Source of the DNA: Cytophagales bacterium UBA2561
GTDB taxonomy: Bacteria; Bacteroidota; Bacteroidia; Cytophagales; Thermoflexibacteraceae
Direction: 5' to 3'
Length of the DNA: 64,000 nt
Assembly (NCBI GenBank): GCA_002340355.1
Contig: DDLX01000027.1
Span: 124,001 to 188,000 of the forward strand
The notes under the pieces were generated by a model that made no database searches, was not told the origin of the DNA, and saw only the letters and a list, made by a program, of their open reading frames with translations. Made by a program: the position numbers and the translations under genes. Position 1 is the first letter of the stretch. Every line of letters starts with the position of its first letter. This document shows positions 1 to 8,571 of this stretch, one piece after another.

Positions 1-1094
1 AACCTCAAGTATCTATAGGAGGAGCATTACGATTTAATTATAACATGTCTTCTTGGAAAGACGGACAAAAAAAGCGAGGTGGTGACTTTGGTTTTGATGT
101 GTTTAGAGTTAATGCAAAAGCCAAATACAAAGGTGTTAAACTAAATGCCGAATACCGTTTGTATTCAGAAAGTTTTGGTGGAGGAATGCTAAAACAAGGA
201 TGGATAGGATACGATTTTAATGAAAAAGATAATCTACAAATTGGACAAACTCAAGTACCTTTTGGTATTACACAATATAACTCACATAACTGGTTTTTTG
301 GAATCAACTATTATATAGGGCTAGAGGATGACCATGATATGGGAGTTAAATTTACGCATAAAGGAAAGCAATGGGAATATGCACTTGCCTTTTTTAAAAA
401 TGCTGAAGAATTAAGGTTTGGGAGTAACTCTGATATTTCGGACAGCCGATATTCTTATGACGTAGCATCTATTGATCTAAATGGCGATGGCACACTTGAT
501 TTAAGAAACAAAGAAGTAAACCAATTAAACGGAAAAGTAAATTACCTCTTTGGAAACAATAAAACACAACACAAACTAGGGGCTTCATTACAGTATGGAG
601 GTTTGTATAATTTAGATACTGAAGAAATGGGGAATCATTATGCCCTAGCTATGCATTATGAGTTAAAGATTAGGAAATTTGACCTTAAAGCACAAGTTTC
701 TAATTATAAATATGATGCTAAAAATCCTATTGGAGAGTCAGGCGACATAATAGCCATGACTGCTTACGGAGCACCTTATTTAACAACAGCTAAAGCTACA
801 ACCTACACTTTAGGAGTTGCCTATTCTATTCCTGTAAAATTAGCACCTATTTCTAACCTACAAGTATATAATGACTTTGGCTATATAGATAAAGCAGTGA
901 GCGATTTTGAAGATTCCTTTATGAATGTTACTGGAGTTTTAGTAACCACAGGAAATGTATATACCTATGTAGATTTTGCTGCAGGAAAAAATCAACCTTG
1001 GTTGGGACCTGTTTGGACAGATGCTTTAGCTAACGGTACAGCAGATGCTAACTGGGAAATGCGTTTTAACATTAACATAGGATATTATTTTTAA
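1..1094 (+). CDS. Outer-membrane porin, 5' end missing (partial)
   Basis: The frame is open from base 3 through the window edge, so the first ATG at 45 is internal and the gene starts upstream. The visible 364 residues show alternating aromatic and polar strands (for example LNAEYRLYSES and LQIGQTQVPFGI) and end in a terminal beta-strand with a final phenylalanine, INIGYYF, the usual C-terminal signature of outer-membrane beta-barrels. The pattern fits phosphate-selective-porin-like barrels (OprO/OprP type), but the substrate cannot be read. The BCCT transporter gene starts 17 bp downstream on the same strand, so the pair may move one solute across both membranes; that is inference. Confidence 0.75.
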   Translation, partial: PQVSIGGALRFNYNMSSWKDGQKKRGGDFGFDVFRVNAKAKYKGVKLNAEYRLYSESFGGGMLKQGWIGYDFNEKDNLQIGQTQVPFGITQYNSHNWFFGINYYIGLEDDHDMGVKFTHKGKQWEYALAFFKNAEELRFGSNSDISDSRYSYDVASIDLNGDGTLDLRNKEVNQLNGKVNYLFGNNKTQHKLGASLQYGGLYNLDTEEMGNHYALAMHYELKIRKFDLKAQVSNYKYDAKNPIGESGDIIAMTAYGAPYLTTAKATTYTLGVAYSIPVKLAPISNLQVYNDFGYIDKAVSDFEDSFMNVTGVLVTTGNVYTYVDFAAGKNQPWLGPVWTDALANGTADANWEMRFNINIGYYF

Positions 1095-1111
1095 TTAATA
1101 AAACATAAATC

Positions 1112-2689
1112 ATGAGTCAACGAATACGAAGCGACGAAAAAAAATTTTTAGGGATTAAAGCCAATGGTCCTGTTTTTATAACCTCCCTACTTATTGTATT
1201 AACACTTGTAGTTACTACTTTAATTGTAGGGAAACCTATGGAAAAATGGTTTGCAGACACACAAAATTTTGTAGCTGATAATGTAGGATGGTTTTTTATC
1301 TTATTAGTAAATGGACTATTAATATTTTCTTTATTCCTTGGTTTTGGCAAGTTTGGTAACATTCGAATTGGTGGTGATGATGCTAAACCAGAATTCACTA
1401 ATCTAGGTTGGTTCTCTATGTTGTTTAGTGCTGGAATGGGAATAGGGCTATTATTTTGGAGTGTTGCAGAACCCATATTTCACTTTAAAAGTAATCCTTT
1501 TTTGGATAATCCCGCAGATAAAGTAGCAGCCGCTAAAGAAGCAATGGGAGTTACTTTTTTACACTGGGGAGTACACGCATGGGCGCTTTATGCAGTCGTT
1601 GGAGTAGCCTTAGCGTTCTTTACTTTCAATAAAAAATTGCCTTTAACCATACGTTCTATATTTTATCCTTTGTTTGGAGAGAAAATTCATGGTCCAATAG
1701 GAGATACTATCGATATTATATCGGTAATTGCCACATTATTTGGTTTAGCCACCTCACTAGGATTAGGGGTACAACAGGTCAACGCAGGTTTAGACTATTT
1801 ATTTGGCATAGAAAGCAGCACCACTGTACAAGTAATTCTTATCATAGTTATTACCCTTTTCGCGACCCTATCATTAATTCTAGGAATAGATAAAGGAATT
1901 CGAATGTTAAGTGAATGGAATATGCGTTTAGCTATCTTTTTATTACTATTTGTTTTATTAGTTGGTCCAACATTGTTCTTATTAAAGTCATTCGTACAAA
2001 ACATTGGGCACTATATTTATGAGTTTTTTGAATTAAGTTTTTGGACAAATTCTTATAAAGGGGTTGGTGAAGAAAAAAATTGGCAAAACTCTTGGACTGT
2101 GTTTTATTGGGCATGGTGGATTTCTTGGTCTCCATTTGTAGGTATATTTATTGCTCGTATTTCTAAAGGAAGAACCATTAAAGAATTTATTTTAGGAGTA
2201 CTTTTAGTTCCTACATTACTCACCTTTCTATGGCTGTCTGTTTTTGGAGGAAGTGCTATTTATCAGGAATTAATAGGTAATTCAACAATAACAGAGGCAG
2301 TAAATAACAATGTGGCAACTGCCATTTATTATTTACTTGAGCAGTATCCATTAACGACTTTTGCATCTATCGTAACTGTAATTTTAGTAGCAAGCTTCTT
2401 TGTAACTTCTTCAGACTCGGGTTCATTTGTTGTGGATACGTTAACATCTGGTGGAAGGCATGATGCCCCAAAAGGGCAAAAAATATTTTGGGCATCAATT
2501 GAAGGGCTTATAGCCGCAGTTTTATTAATAGGTGGAGGATTAACAGCCTTACAAACAGCATCTATATTAACTGGTGTTCCTTTTGCCATTATAATTATAA
2601 TAATGTGTTTTAGCTTTTATAAGTCATTAGTAGAGTACAAAGATGAACAAGAACAAAAGAAACTTGATGAGTTAAACAAAAGAGAATAA
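1112..2689 (+). CDS. BCCT family betaine/choline/carnitine transporter
   Basis: A 525-aa integral inner-membrane protein with about 12 hydrophobic segments, the normal length for the family. Diagnostic BCCT features are the glycine-rich segment AGMGIGLLFW (about residue 107), a Trp-rich segment WAWWISWSPFVGIFIARISK in the middle of the protein, and SSDSGSFVVDTL later. Family members import quaternary ammonium osmolytes such as glycine betaine, using Na+ or H+, or exchange them. The C-terminal tail is short and charged (EYKDEQEQKKLDELNK), which in some relatives takes part in osmosensing. It follows the porin by 17 bp and is probably co-transcribed with it. Exact substrate is not determinable. 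Confidence 0.9.
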   Translation: MSQRIRSDEKKFLGIKANGPVFITSLLIVLTLVVTTLIVGKPMEKWFADTQNFVADNVGWFFILLVNGLLIFSLFLGFGKFGNIRIGGDDAKPEFTNLGWFSMLFSAGMGIGLLFWSVAEPIFHFKSNPFLDNPADKVAAAKEAMGVTFLHWGVHAWALYAVVGVALAFFTFNKKLPLTIRSIFYPLFGEKIHGPIGDTIDIISVIATLFGLATSLGLGVQQVNAGLDYLFGIESSTTVQVILIIVITLFATLSLILGIDKGIRMLSEWNMRLAIFLLLFVLLVGPTLFLLKSFVQNIGHYIYEFFELSFWTNSYKGVGEEKNWQNSWTVFYWAWWISWSPFVGIFIARISKGRTIKEFILGVLLVPTLLTFLWLSVFGGSAIYQELIGNSTITEAVNNNVATAIYYLLEQYPLTTFASIVTVILVASFFVTSSDSGSFVVDTLTSGGRHDAPKGQKIFWASIEGLIAAVLLIGGGLTALQTASILTGVPFAIIIIIMCFSFYKSLVEYKDEQEQKKLDELNKRE

Positions 2690-2860
2690 CTTGAAATAAG
2701 ATGTATTGAACAACTCTGTTAAAAGATAAAAGCCAACTTAAAACATGATATATAAAAAATAGCAGTTAAGAACTAAACTTAAAGTTTGTTTCTTTTCTGT
2801 TACTTTTCATATACAATACCGTTGATAAATTATTTTTGAAATGTACAAGAAAGACATTTA

Positions 2861-3765
2861 ACAAGGAGCTTGTCTAACATTACTTAAATTTTTTGATGGT
2901 TTTAATAATAAATCCTAAGATATTAAAATTGAGTCAGTTCCGAGCTGTTTTGTCATATCTGATAACCAATGCTTTAAAACTATCTAATTCTCCAAAAGTT
3001 CGTTCAATCACAAATCGGTGTTGATAAAACTCAGGGTCAAAATACTCCTTTCTAGCTTCTATTTTTCCATTTCTTGGATTGAGTTTGATATTGACTTCTA
3101 ACCCATATTGTTCACATAAGTTTCTCAATTCCAAGGAGTAAAACCCCGCTTTAAAGCGTAATTAGCATTTAAAATTAAGCCTTCCAAACGAATTCCAACC
3201 ACTGTCAATTGGGCTAACATTTGTTCGAATTGTAAGATAATATCATACAAATCATGGTGATTTCCCGCTTGTATCGCACTAAATGCTAATAAAACACTGT
3301 TCATCACAAAGACAAAGTAAATTACTGGTTTTTCCGCCTTTACGTCCCTGAAAGGTGGGCTTTTCAATCGCTCCACCAGTTGGAGAATGGTATGTAAGTT
3401 TAATTCATCCTGATGTTTACAGAGTCAATTCAGCCAGATATACTGCCAAATAGCTAATTTAGACCAACGACTAAAATGATAAAACACACTTTTATAACTA
3501 TATTTTATTGAAATATAAGACCTTATTGGCAATTCACGCCATTGACAACCCGTTTTCAAACGGTAAAGAATCAATTCTAAAATCGCTAATAAAAGCGTTT
3601 CTGAACAAGATTTTCCTCGTTTGGGGCGAGGTAAAAATGGTAAAATTTCAGTTTTTAATGTATATTTGTCTAATAAGCTCATTTTCAAATGGTTTTGGTT
3701 TGTCGTAGAACTCAAAACTATTCAATAGACGGACTTTTGGTAATTATGTTAGACAAACTCATTGT
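2861..3765 (-). mobile_element. Degenerate IS5-type insertion sequence
   Basis: The ends are 20-bp imperfect terminal inverted repeats matching at 18 of 20 positions: acaaggagcttgtctaacat at 2861-2880 and its counterpart at 3746-3765. The interior (about 0.9 kb) carries a broken transposase gene on the minus strand. Length and terminal repeats fit IS5-family elements. I do not see a convincing target duplication in the bases just outside the repeats. The element lies between the BCCT gene and the WYL regulator and marks this strip as accessory DNA. Confidence 0.75.
2934..3715 (-). pseudogene. IS5-family transposase, broken by frameshifts/stops
   Basis: Three minus-strand reading segments in different frames together make one transposase. 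3715-3425 encodes the N-terminal DUF4096-like domain (LLAILELILYRLKTGCQWRE). 3376-3125 encodes a middle part (VERLKSPPFRDVKAEKPV, then AIQAGNHHDLYD). 3134-2934 encodes the C-terminal part (PEFYQHRFVIERTFGELDSF, with an R-x-x-x-E-R-x-x-G-type region). The frames do not join, so no active enzyme can be made from this copy. In this family the transposase has a DDE catalytic triad. Confidence 0.8.
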
Positions 3766-3801
3766 AAGCCATCTGAAAAAAAACAATATCCACTTTTAGA
3801 A

Positions 3802-4491
3802 ATGGATTATTCTGAAACAAACAGACTATCAAGATTAACTGCAATTTTAATTCAATTACAGACTAAACGAATTGTAACTGCTTCGGAATTAGCAAGCAAA
3901 TTTGATATTAGTAAGAGGACAGTTTACAGAGATATAAAAGCATTGGAGCAATCTGGTGTTCCTATATTAACAGAAGAAGGAAAAGGTTATACATTAATGG
4001 ACGGATATAAAATTCCACCAATAATGTTTACCGAAAAACAAGCAAATGCTTTAATACTTGCCGAACAATTGGTGCTAAAAAGTAAGGATACATCATTTGT
4101 AAAGGATTATTCGGAAGCAATAGATAAGATAAAATCAATCCTCAAATACACGGTCAAAGACAAAGCAAATTTACTATCAGATAGGACTCAATACGACCAA
4201 GTCATAAATCAAGAAAGAAATAGTAACAATTTATCAGATTTACAAAATGCCTTGACCAATTGTAGCCTTGTTAAAATAGAATATACCAATAAAGAACAAG
4301 CTACATCAATTAGACTGATAGAACCATTTGCTGTATTAAACTCCGAGAATTGGTATTTAATTGCATGGTGTCGATTGCGTAATGCTTTTAGGTTTTTTAG
4401 ACTTGATAGGATTCAAAAAATGAAAATACTATCAGAAAAATTCGAACCTCACAATATGACTTTACAAGAATATTTTGACAAATATCATTAA
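3802..4491 (+). CDS. YafY-type HTH/WYL transcriptional regulator
   Basis: A 229-aa cytoplasmic regulator. Residues about 5-60 form an HTH_11-type winged helix (ASKFDISKRTVYRDIKALEQ), and the C-terminal half is a WYL domain (ENWYLIAWCRLRNAFRFFRL), thought to bind a ligand and control DNA binding. Such regulators usually control a neighbouring enzyme gene; the SDR at 4726 follows on the same strand after 234 bp. The start lies 36 bp beyond the end of the dead IS, so its original promoter may have been separated by the insertion. A relic of a second WYL gene lies at 5593. Target and ligand are unknown. Confidence 0.88.
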   Translation: MDYSETNRLSRLTAILIQLQTKRIVTASELASKFDISKRTVYRDIKALEQSGVPILTEEGKGYTLMDGYKIPPIMFTEKQANALILAEQLVLKSKDTSFVKDYSEAIDKIKSILKYTVKDKANLLSDRTQYDQVINQERNSNNLSDLQNALTNCSLVKIEYTNKEQATSIRLIEPFAVLNSENWYLIAWCRLRNAFRFFRLDRIQKMKILSEKFEPHNMTLQEYFDKYH

Positions 4492-4725
4492 TTTTTTTCG
4501 TTCTCTGACAAACTCCGTGACACGATTTAATACGGTGATTGAAGTTTTATCGAACAGTAGTGATTGCTAATTCTTTTAAATTTTGTAATTTAGATTGAAA
4601 AGTGGTACATTCACACAAATTATATTCATAAAACTAAATTGTGTATAGAAATAACAATTGTACACATATAGTTTAAACTGGATTATAATGTTAACTACAA
4701 AGAAAAATACGTAAATTAAAATATC

Positions 4726-5487
4726 ATGAGACTTAAAAACAAAGTAGCAGTAATAACTGGAGGAGCAAGTGGCATAGGAAAAGCTACGGCAATAAGATTT
4801 GTTCAGGAAGGATCAAAAGTAGTAATAGGAGATATAAATGAATCTTTGTTAGAAGAGGCTGTGAAAGAACTCAAAGAGCAAGGTGGAGAAGCTACAGGTG
4901 TAGTTTGTAATATTACAAACAGAGAACAAGTAGCAAAACTAATGAATACAGCAAAAGACCAATATGGTAGTTTAGATATATTACTTAATAATGCTGCTAT
5001 AACACAAAGTCAAACCACAATATTAGAATTAGAAGAAGAGGAATTCGATAGAGTTATTGAAGTTAACGTAAAAGGAATGTATATCTGTTCGCAAGAGGCT
5101 GCAAGAATAATGGTAGCGCAAAAAAGTGGAGTTATGATTGGGACTTCTTCACTTGCAGGAACACAGGCTGCGCAAAGATGTATAAGTTATGCTATAGCAA
5201 AAGCAGGACTAATAGCTATGCACAATAATTTAGCGAAAGAACTTGGACCTTATGGCATACGTTCAAACTGTATAGTAGTTGGAGCTATAATGACTCCTTT
5301 ACTTTGTTCATCCCTACCTGAAGAAGCAGTTAAAGCAACTAAAAACATGTCGCCTTTACACATGATGGGAGAGCCTGAAGATATAGCAGAAGGGTTTGTG
5401 TATTTAGCATCAGATGAGGCTAGATTTGTTACAGGAACTACATTGGAGATTTCTGGGGGAGGAATTATAGCTACAGAACCGCTGTAA
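4726..5487 (+). CDS. Short-chain dehydrogenase/reductase (SDR)
   Basis: A 253-aa classical SDR. It has the NAD(P)-binding motif TGGASGIG at residues 11-18, NNAA near 88, the catalytic Ser in TSSLAG, the Tyr-Lys pair in ISYAIAKAG (about residues 158-162), and a C-terminal DEARFVTGTTLEISGG stretch typical of this fold. Asp at the end of the second strand (VVIGDINE) suggests a preference for NAD. It most resembles 3-oxoacyl-reductase/glucose-dehydrogenase-like members, which cannot be told apart by motif. It is followed by a strong terminator at 5542-5580 and may be controlled by the upstream WYL regulator. Confidence 0.87.
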   Translation: MRLKNKVAVITGGASGIGKATAIRFVQEGSKVVIGDINESLLEEAVKELKEQGGEATGVVCNITNREQVAKLMNTAKDQYGSLDILLNNAAITQSQTTILELEEEEFDRVIEVNVKGMYICSQEAARIMVAQKSGVMIGTSSLAGTQAAQRCISYAIAKAGLIAMHNNLAKELGPYGIRSNCIVVGAIMTPLLCSSLPEEAVKATKNMSPLHMMGEPEDIAEGFVYLASDEARFVTGTTLEISGGGIIATEPL

Positions 5488-5541
5488 TGAGTTCTGCATT
5501 AAATACAAAAAATCCATGACAGGATTAATAATGTGATAATC

Positions 5542-5580
5542 AAAAAACCTAATAAACTATTATAGATTATTAGGTTTTTT
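5542..5580 (+). terminator. Intrinsic terminator after the SDR gene
   Basis: A 14-bp perfect stem pairs 5542-5555 (aaaaaacctaataa) with 5567-5580 (ttattaggtttttt) around an 11-nt loop. It ends in a run of T and works in either direction. It lies 55 bp after the SDR stop codon. Confidence 0.85.
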
Positions 5581-5592
5581 GCGTTGTTGAGT

Positions 5593-5736
5593 GCGGGAAA
5601 TTGGTACTTGGTAGCCTTTTGTCGTTTGCGAGAGACGTTTCGATTTTTTAGCCTGGGTAGAGTTCAAAGAATGGAAACTTTATCCAAAAAAATTGAACAC
5701 TATAATTTGACGCTTCAAGAGTATTTTGATAGGTAG
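5593..5736 (+). pseudogene. Relic: C-terminal 47 residues of a WYL regulator
   Basis: In frame from 5593 the DNA reads GNWYLVAFCRLRETFRFF, then RVQRMETLSKKIEHYNLTLQ, then EYFDR and a stop. This parallels the end of the intact regulator at 3802-4491 (ENWYLIAWCRLRNAFRFFRL ... LQEYFDKYH). There is no start codon and no HTH part; the preceding DNA is the SDR terminator. The two copies differ at many bases, so this is an old paralogue rather than a fresh duplication. It probably once regulated the hydrolase gene that follows. Confidence 0.8.
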
Positions 5737-5785
5737 CATTAATTTTTTTTAATACCCTTGCCATAAGGCTGTCATCTACTCAGTT

Positions 5786-5793
5786 TACTTTTG
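5786..5793 (+). promoter_or_regulatory. Bacteroidota -7 promoter box for the hydrolase gene
   Basis: tacttttg fits the TAnnTTTG consensus and lies 26 bp before the ATG at 5820. No clear -33 TTTG is seen at the standard spacing, so this is a partial match. Confidence 0.5.
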
Positions 5794-5819
5794 TAGTATA
5801 CTAATTTTTAAACAAAAAA

Positions 5820-6779
5820 ATGACAACAGAAATGAGCAAGAATAGTAACTCAATTGAATTTCCAAAGCCCAAAATGATTTCAGTTAATGGTATAGAACTT
5901 GAAGTTTTTGAAGCAGGACAAAATAGCTCAAAACCAATTGTGCTTTGTCATGGCTTTCCAGAAAATGCGTTTTCTTGGCGTTTTCAGATTCCTGAACTCG
6001 TTAAAGCTGGTTATCACGTCATAGTTCCCAATCAGCGTGGTTATGGTAACTCCTCTCGTCCAACCGAAATAACAGAGTATGCTATTCAATATTTAACGGG
6101 TGATTTAGTTGGACTACTCGATCACTATGGATATAAAGATGCCACTTTTGTTGGTCATGATTGGGGGGCTAATGTTGTTTGGAATCTTGCGCTATTCTAT
6201 CCAGAACAAGTAAATAAAATAATAAACTTAGCTTTACCTTATCAAGTTCGTGGAGAAAAACCTTGGATTGAGTGGATGGAGGAGATATTTGGAGAGGATA
6301 ACTATTTTGTTCATTTTAATCGGCAATATGGAGTTGCAGATGCCAAATTAGATGAAAACAAATCTAGATTCCTCCGTAATTTGTTCCGAAAAAATATACC
6401 TCCTACACCACCTAAACCAGGAATGTTAATGATTAACCTTGCAGAAGCGGAAAAACCAATTGGTGAACCAATAATGAGTGAGAGTGAACTGGCTGTTTAT
6501 ATTTCTGCCTTCGAAACATCAGGATTTACAGGAGCTATCAATTGGTACAGAAATCTTGACCGAAATTGGCATTTACTGGCAGATGTAAACCCAATCATTC
6601 AACATCCCACGCTTATGATTTATGGAGAGCAGGATACGATTCCTAAGTCCGAAAACTTAGCAGATTCTGTACCTAATGTAGAAGTGGTTAGTTTAGAATG
6701 TGGTCATTGTATTCAACAAGAAAAACCAGAAGAAACAACACAAGTAATTTTAAAGTGGTTAGAGCAACAGAGTTCTTAG
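5820..6779 (+). CDS. Alpha/beta hydrolase, epoxide-hydrolase-like
   Basis: A 319-aa cytoplasmic enzyme. It has the oxyanion motif HGFPE at residues 44-48, the nucleophile elbow GHDWGAN with Asp114 in place of Ser, a lid segment SGFTGAINWYRN carrying a candidate epoxide-activating Tyr, a charge-relay Asp region in MIYGEQDTIP, and the catalytic His in LECGHCIQQE near the end. An Asp nucleophile with HGFPE and the lid Tyr fits soluble epoxide hydrolases; haloalkane dehalogenases share the fold but not these motifs together. The substrate is unknown. It has its own -7 box at 5786. A cassette-like palindromic spacer follows the stop codon. Confidence 0.85.
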   Translation: MTTEMSKNSNSIEFPKPKMISVNGIELEVFEAGQNSSKPIVLCHGFPENAFSWRFQIPELVKAGYHVIVPNQRGYGNSSRPTEITEYAIQYLTGDLVGLLDHYGYKDATFVGHDWGANVVWNLALFYPEQVNKIINLALPYQVRGEKPWIEWMEEIFGEDNYFVHFNRQYGVADAKLDENKSRFLRNLFRKNIPPTPPKPGMLMINLAEAEKPIGEPIMSESELAVYISAFETSGFTGAINWYRNLDRNWHLLADVNPIIQHPTLMIYGEQDTIPKSENLADSVPNVEVVSLECGHCIQQEKPEETTQVILKWLEQQSS

Positions 6780-6789
6780 TTTAATAAAA

Positions 6790-6950
6790 AAAGCTTACAA
6801 CAAAGTATTAAAAGCAATAGCGGTTTAACAGAATTTTATAACTGCTTTTTGAGTTATCTTACTAAGCAAAAAGTTAACAAACTTTATCCGCTACTGCTCT
6901 TATACGAGATCGTTATAGTCCATTTACAGAAACCAAACCTACATAAAAAA
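6790..6950 (+). repeat. Cassette-like palindromic spacer, copy 1
   Basis: Between the hydrolase and methyltransferase genes, agcaatagcgg (6813-6823) faces ccgctactgct (6888-6898), an inverted repeat matching 10 of 11 positions. The right edge carries tatacgagatcgttatag just before the next gene. A related right edge, atatacaagaccgat, occurs after 8461. The spacer begins with a cttacaacaaagta stretch that resembles the ttgccaacaatgta start of copy 2. Confidence 0.55.
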
Positions 6951-6952
6951 AT

Positions 6953-7687
6953 ATGACAGTAAAAGAACATTATGATAATCATCTTGCAGATTTTTATTCT
7001 TGGATGATTGGTGATTTTGATAAAGGGAAAAACTCCTTCAAGGATTTTTGCTTCAATCATGAGATTAAGCCAAATAAAACTGGATCTGCAATTGATTTAG
7101 GTGCTGGAAACGGAATCCAGAGTATAGCACTTAGTGAAATTGGGTATACAGTCAAAGCTGTAGATTTTAATGACAAATTACTGACCGAATTAAAAGATAA
7201 AATTAATAGATTACCAAATGGATTATCAGTTGAATTGATAAAGGGAGATATAAGAAATGTCAAGACCTTTTCTAAATCATTGGTTGATTTAATAATTTGT
7301 TGCGGTGATACAATTTCTCATTTGGAAACTTTTGAGCAAGTTGATAAGTTAATTCAGGACTGTTTTGATTCATTGGATGATAATGGATATTTGATTTTGA
7401 CATTTAGAGATTATTCTTTTGAACTTACTGACATCCAAAGGTTCATTCCAGTTAAAAGCGACAAAAACAGGATTTTGACTTGTGTAATTGATTACTCGGA
7501 AGATAAAGTTACTGTGACTGATTTATTGCATGAGAAACATCATCAAACTTGGACTCAAAAGGTTAGTTCGTATGATAAATTGAGAATTCGAATTGAGAAT
7601 CTAATTGATAAAGTTGAGGAAATAGGATTTTCAATTATTGCAAATGAAAATAAAAACAGAATGATTCATTTGATATTAAAAAAATAA
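6953..7687 (+). CDS. Class I SAM-dependent methyltransferase
   Basis: A 244-aa protein with a Rossmann-type methyltransferase core: motif I AIDLGAGNGIQSIALSE at about residues 46-62, an acidic residue after strand 2 (VKAVDFND), a motif near KGDIRNV, and the post-I strand VDLIICCGDTISHLE. The C-terminal part has an unusual HHQTWTQKVSSYD strand region, as in small-molecule methyltransferases. The acceptor substrate is not readable. It stands alone between two palindromic spacers, as a single-gene cassette would. Its start is the first ATG after the spacer. Confidence 0.85.
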   Translation: MTVKEHYDNHLADFYSWMIGDFDKGKNSFKDFCFNHEIKPNKTGSAIDLGAGNGIQSIALSEIGYTVKAVDFNDKLLTELKDKINRLPNGLSVELIKGDIRNVKTFSKSLVDLIICCGDTISHLETFEQVDKLIQDCFDSLDDNGYLILTFRDYSFELTDIQRFIPVKSDKNRILTCVIDYSEDKVTVTDLLHEKHHQTWTQKVSSYDKLRIRIENLIDKVEEIGFSIIANENKNRMIHLILKK

Positions 7688-7689
7688 AT

Positions 7690-7773
7690 ACTGTTGCCAA
7701 CAATGTATAAAACGTTAATAGCCAGCAAAAGCTGGCAACGACGAGCATGCGGGAACGTTAACTATAACTAAAA
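7690..7773 (+). repeat. Cassette-like palindromic spacer, copy 2
   Basis: It starts with ttgccaacaatgtataa and contains a 6-bp stem with 4-nt loop, gccagc (7721-7726) and gctggc (7731-7736). The palindromic octamer aacgttaa occurs at 7711-7718 and again at 7754-7761. It ends near actataac just before the next gene's ribosome-binding region. Confidence 0.5.
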
Positions 7774-7783
7774 TGAAAAAGAA

Positions 7784-8398
7784 ATGACTAAAGAACAAGA
7801 GCAAATAAGAACATTATTTTCAAGAAATCATGACACAATATTCCCTAAATTAGGCGTATTTTTAGGAGGTCCTACTCCACCAAGTGGAGAAATGAAAAAT
7901 GGCTGGAGAAGACGAATACTTTCTGAATTAAAAAAAGATAAACGTTTAGATCCAAGTATGATAATCGTATCACCAGAGCCACAAACTGGAGATTGGAAAG
8001 AAATAGATAATATACATCCTAAAAATGAACTGGAAGCAGTAAGAGATAAGCAAATACCATGGGAACTACAATACCTTCAATTATGCGATATTACTGCATT
8101 TTGGTTGCCGACATATTGGACAAAACAAAAATCGGAAATATATGCACCAAATATAGGACCAACAAGTAGGTGGGAATTTGGATATTTTTTCCAAGAATAT
8201 TTGAAGAACCCCCAAAGGAGGGACTTTATAATAGGAAGCCCAGAAGATGCAGAAAGTATTAAATGGGCTAAAAAAATAACTGATATTCACGGAATAAAAT
8301 GGCACTTTCTTAAAAAAGAAGATAAACAAGACTTGGTAGCTAAATCATTTATTGACGAAATAGCAAATACTTTACTGAATAATAAATGGAAATATTGA
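7784..8398 (+). CDS. Nucleoside 2-deoxyribosyltransferase-like protein
   Basis: A 204-aa protein resembling the Nuc_deoxyrib_tr_2 family. It has an N-terminal strand and glycine loop VFLGGPTPPSGEM, then NGWRRRILSELKK, the conserved IPWELQYLQLCDITAFWLP segment (Asp in LCDITAFW), and SRWEFGYFF (Glu in a W-x-F-G context). In the family, relatives of these Asp and Glu residues bind the sugar and form the covalent intermediate during base exchange or hydrolysis of nucleosides. Whether this copy exchanges bases, salvages them or degrades a signal nucleotide is unknown. It lies alone between two cassette-like spacers. Confidence 0.7.
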   Translation: MTKEQEQIRTLFSRNHDTIFPKLGVFLGGPTPPSGEMKNGWRRRILSELKKDKRLDPSMIIVSPEPQTGDWKEIDNIHPKNELEAVRDKQIPWELQYLQLCDITAFWLPTYWTKQKSEIYAPNIGPTSRWEFGYFFQEYLKNPQRRDFIIGSPEDAESIKWAKKITDIHGIKWHFLKKEDKQDLVAKSFIDEIANTLLNNKWKY

Positions 8399-8402
8399 GA
8401 AA

Positions 8403-8490
8403 AGAACGCTGTAGCCAACAAAGGCTGAAATATTCATAGTGGCTAGTCGTCGCTACGCCACATATACAAGACCGATCTTCAACTAAAAAA
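8403..8490 (+). repeat. Cassette-like palindromic spacer, copy 3
   Basis: After the deoxyribosyltransferase-like gene, agcc (8413-8416) pairs with ggct (8423-8426). A second stem, gtggctag (8439-8446) with ctacgccac (8453-8461), has one bulged base. The right edge atatacaagaccgat parallels the right edge of copy 1. Confidence 0.5.
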
Positions 8491-8537
8491 ATGATAATCA
8501 ATGATTTACAAATCAATATAAAAGCACTAAAATAATT

Positions 8538-8571
8538 AAACCTATCAGGTTTTTGGAAGCCTCATAGGTTT
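8538..8571. terminator. Hairpin at the end of XRE gene 1
   Basis: aaacctat (8538-8545) pairs with ataggttt (8564-8571). It overlaps the last codons of the XRE gene on the minus strand and is flanked by T-rich DNA. Similar cctataaggtttt hairpins close the genes in the second XRE array. Confidence 0.6.

Noticed and set aside
1117..2589. Several minus-strand frames inside the BCCT gene
   Set aside because: They are antisense shadows of a clear transporter gene.
6790..8490. Classical integron attC sites
   Set aside because: The spacers have stems, but I cannot find a proper GTTRRRY core with its partner, and no integrase gene is in the window.
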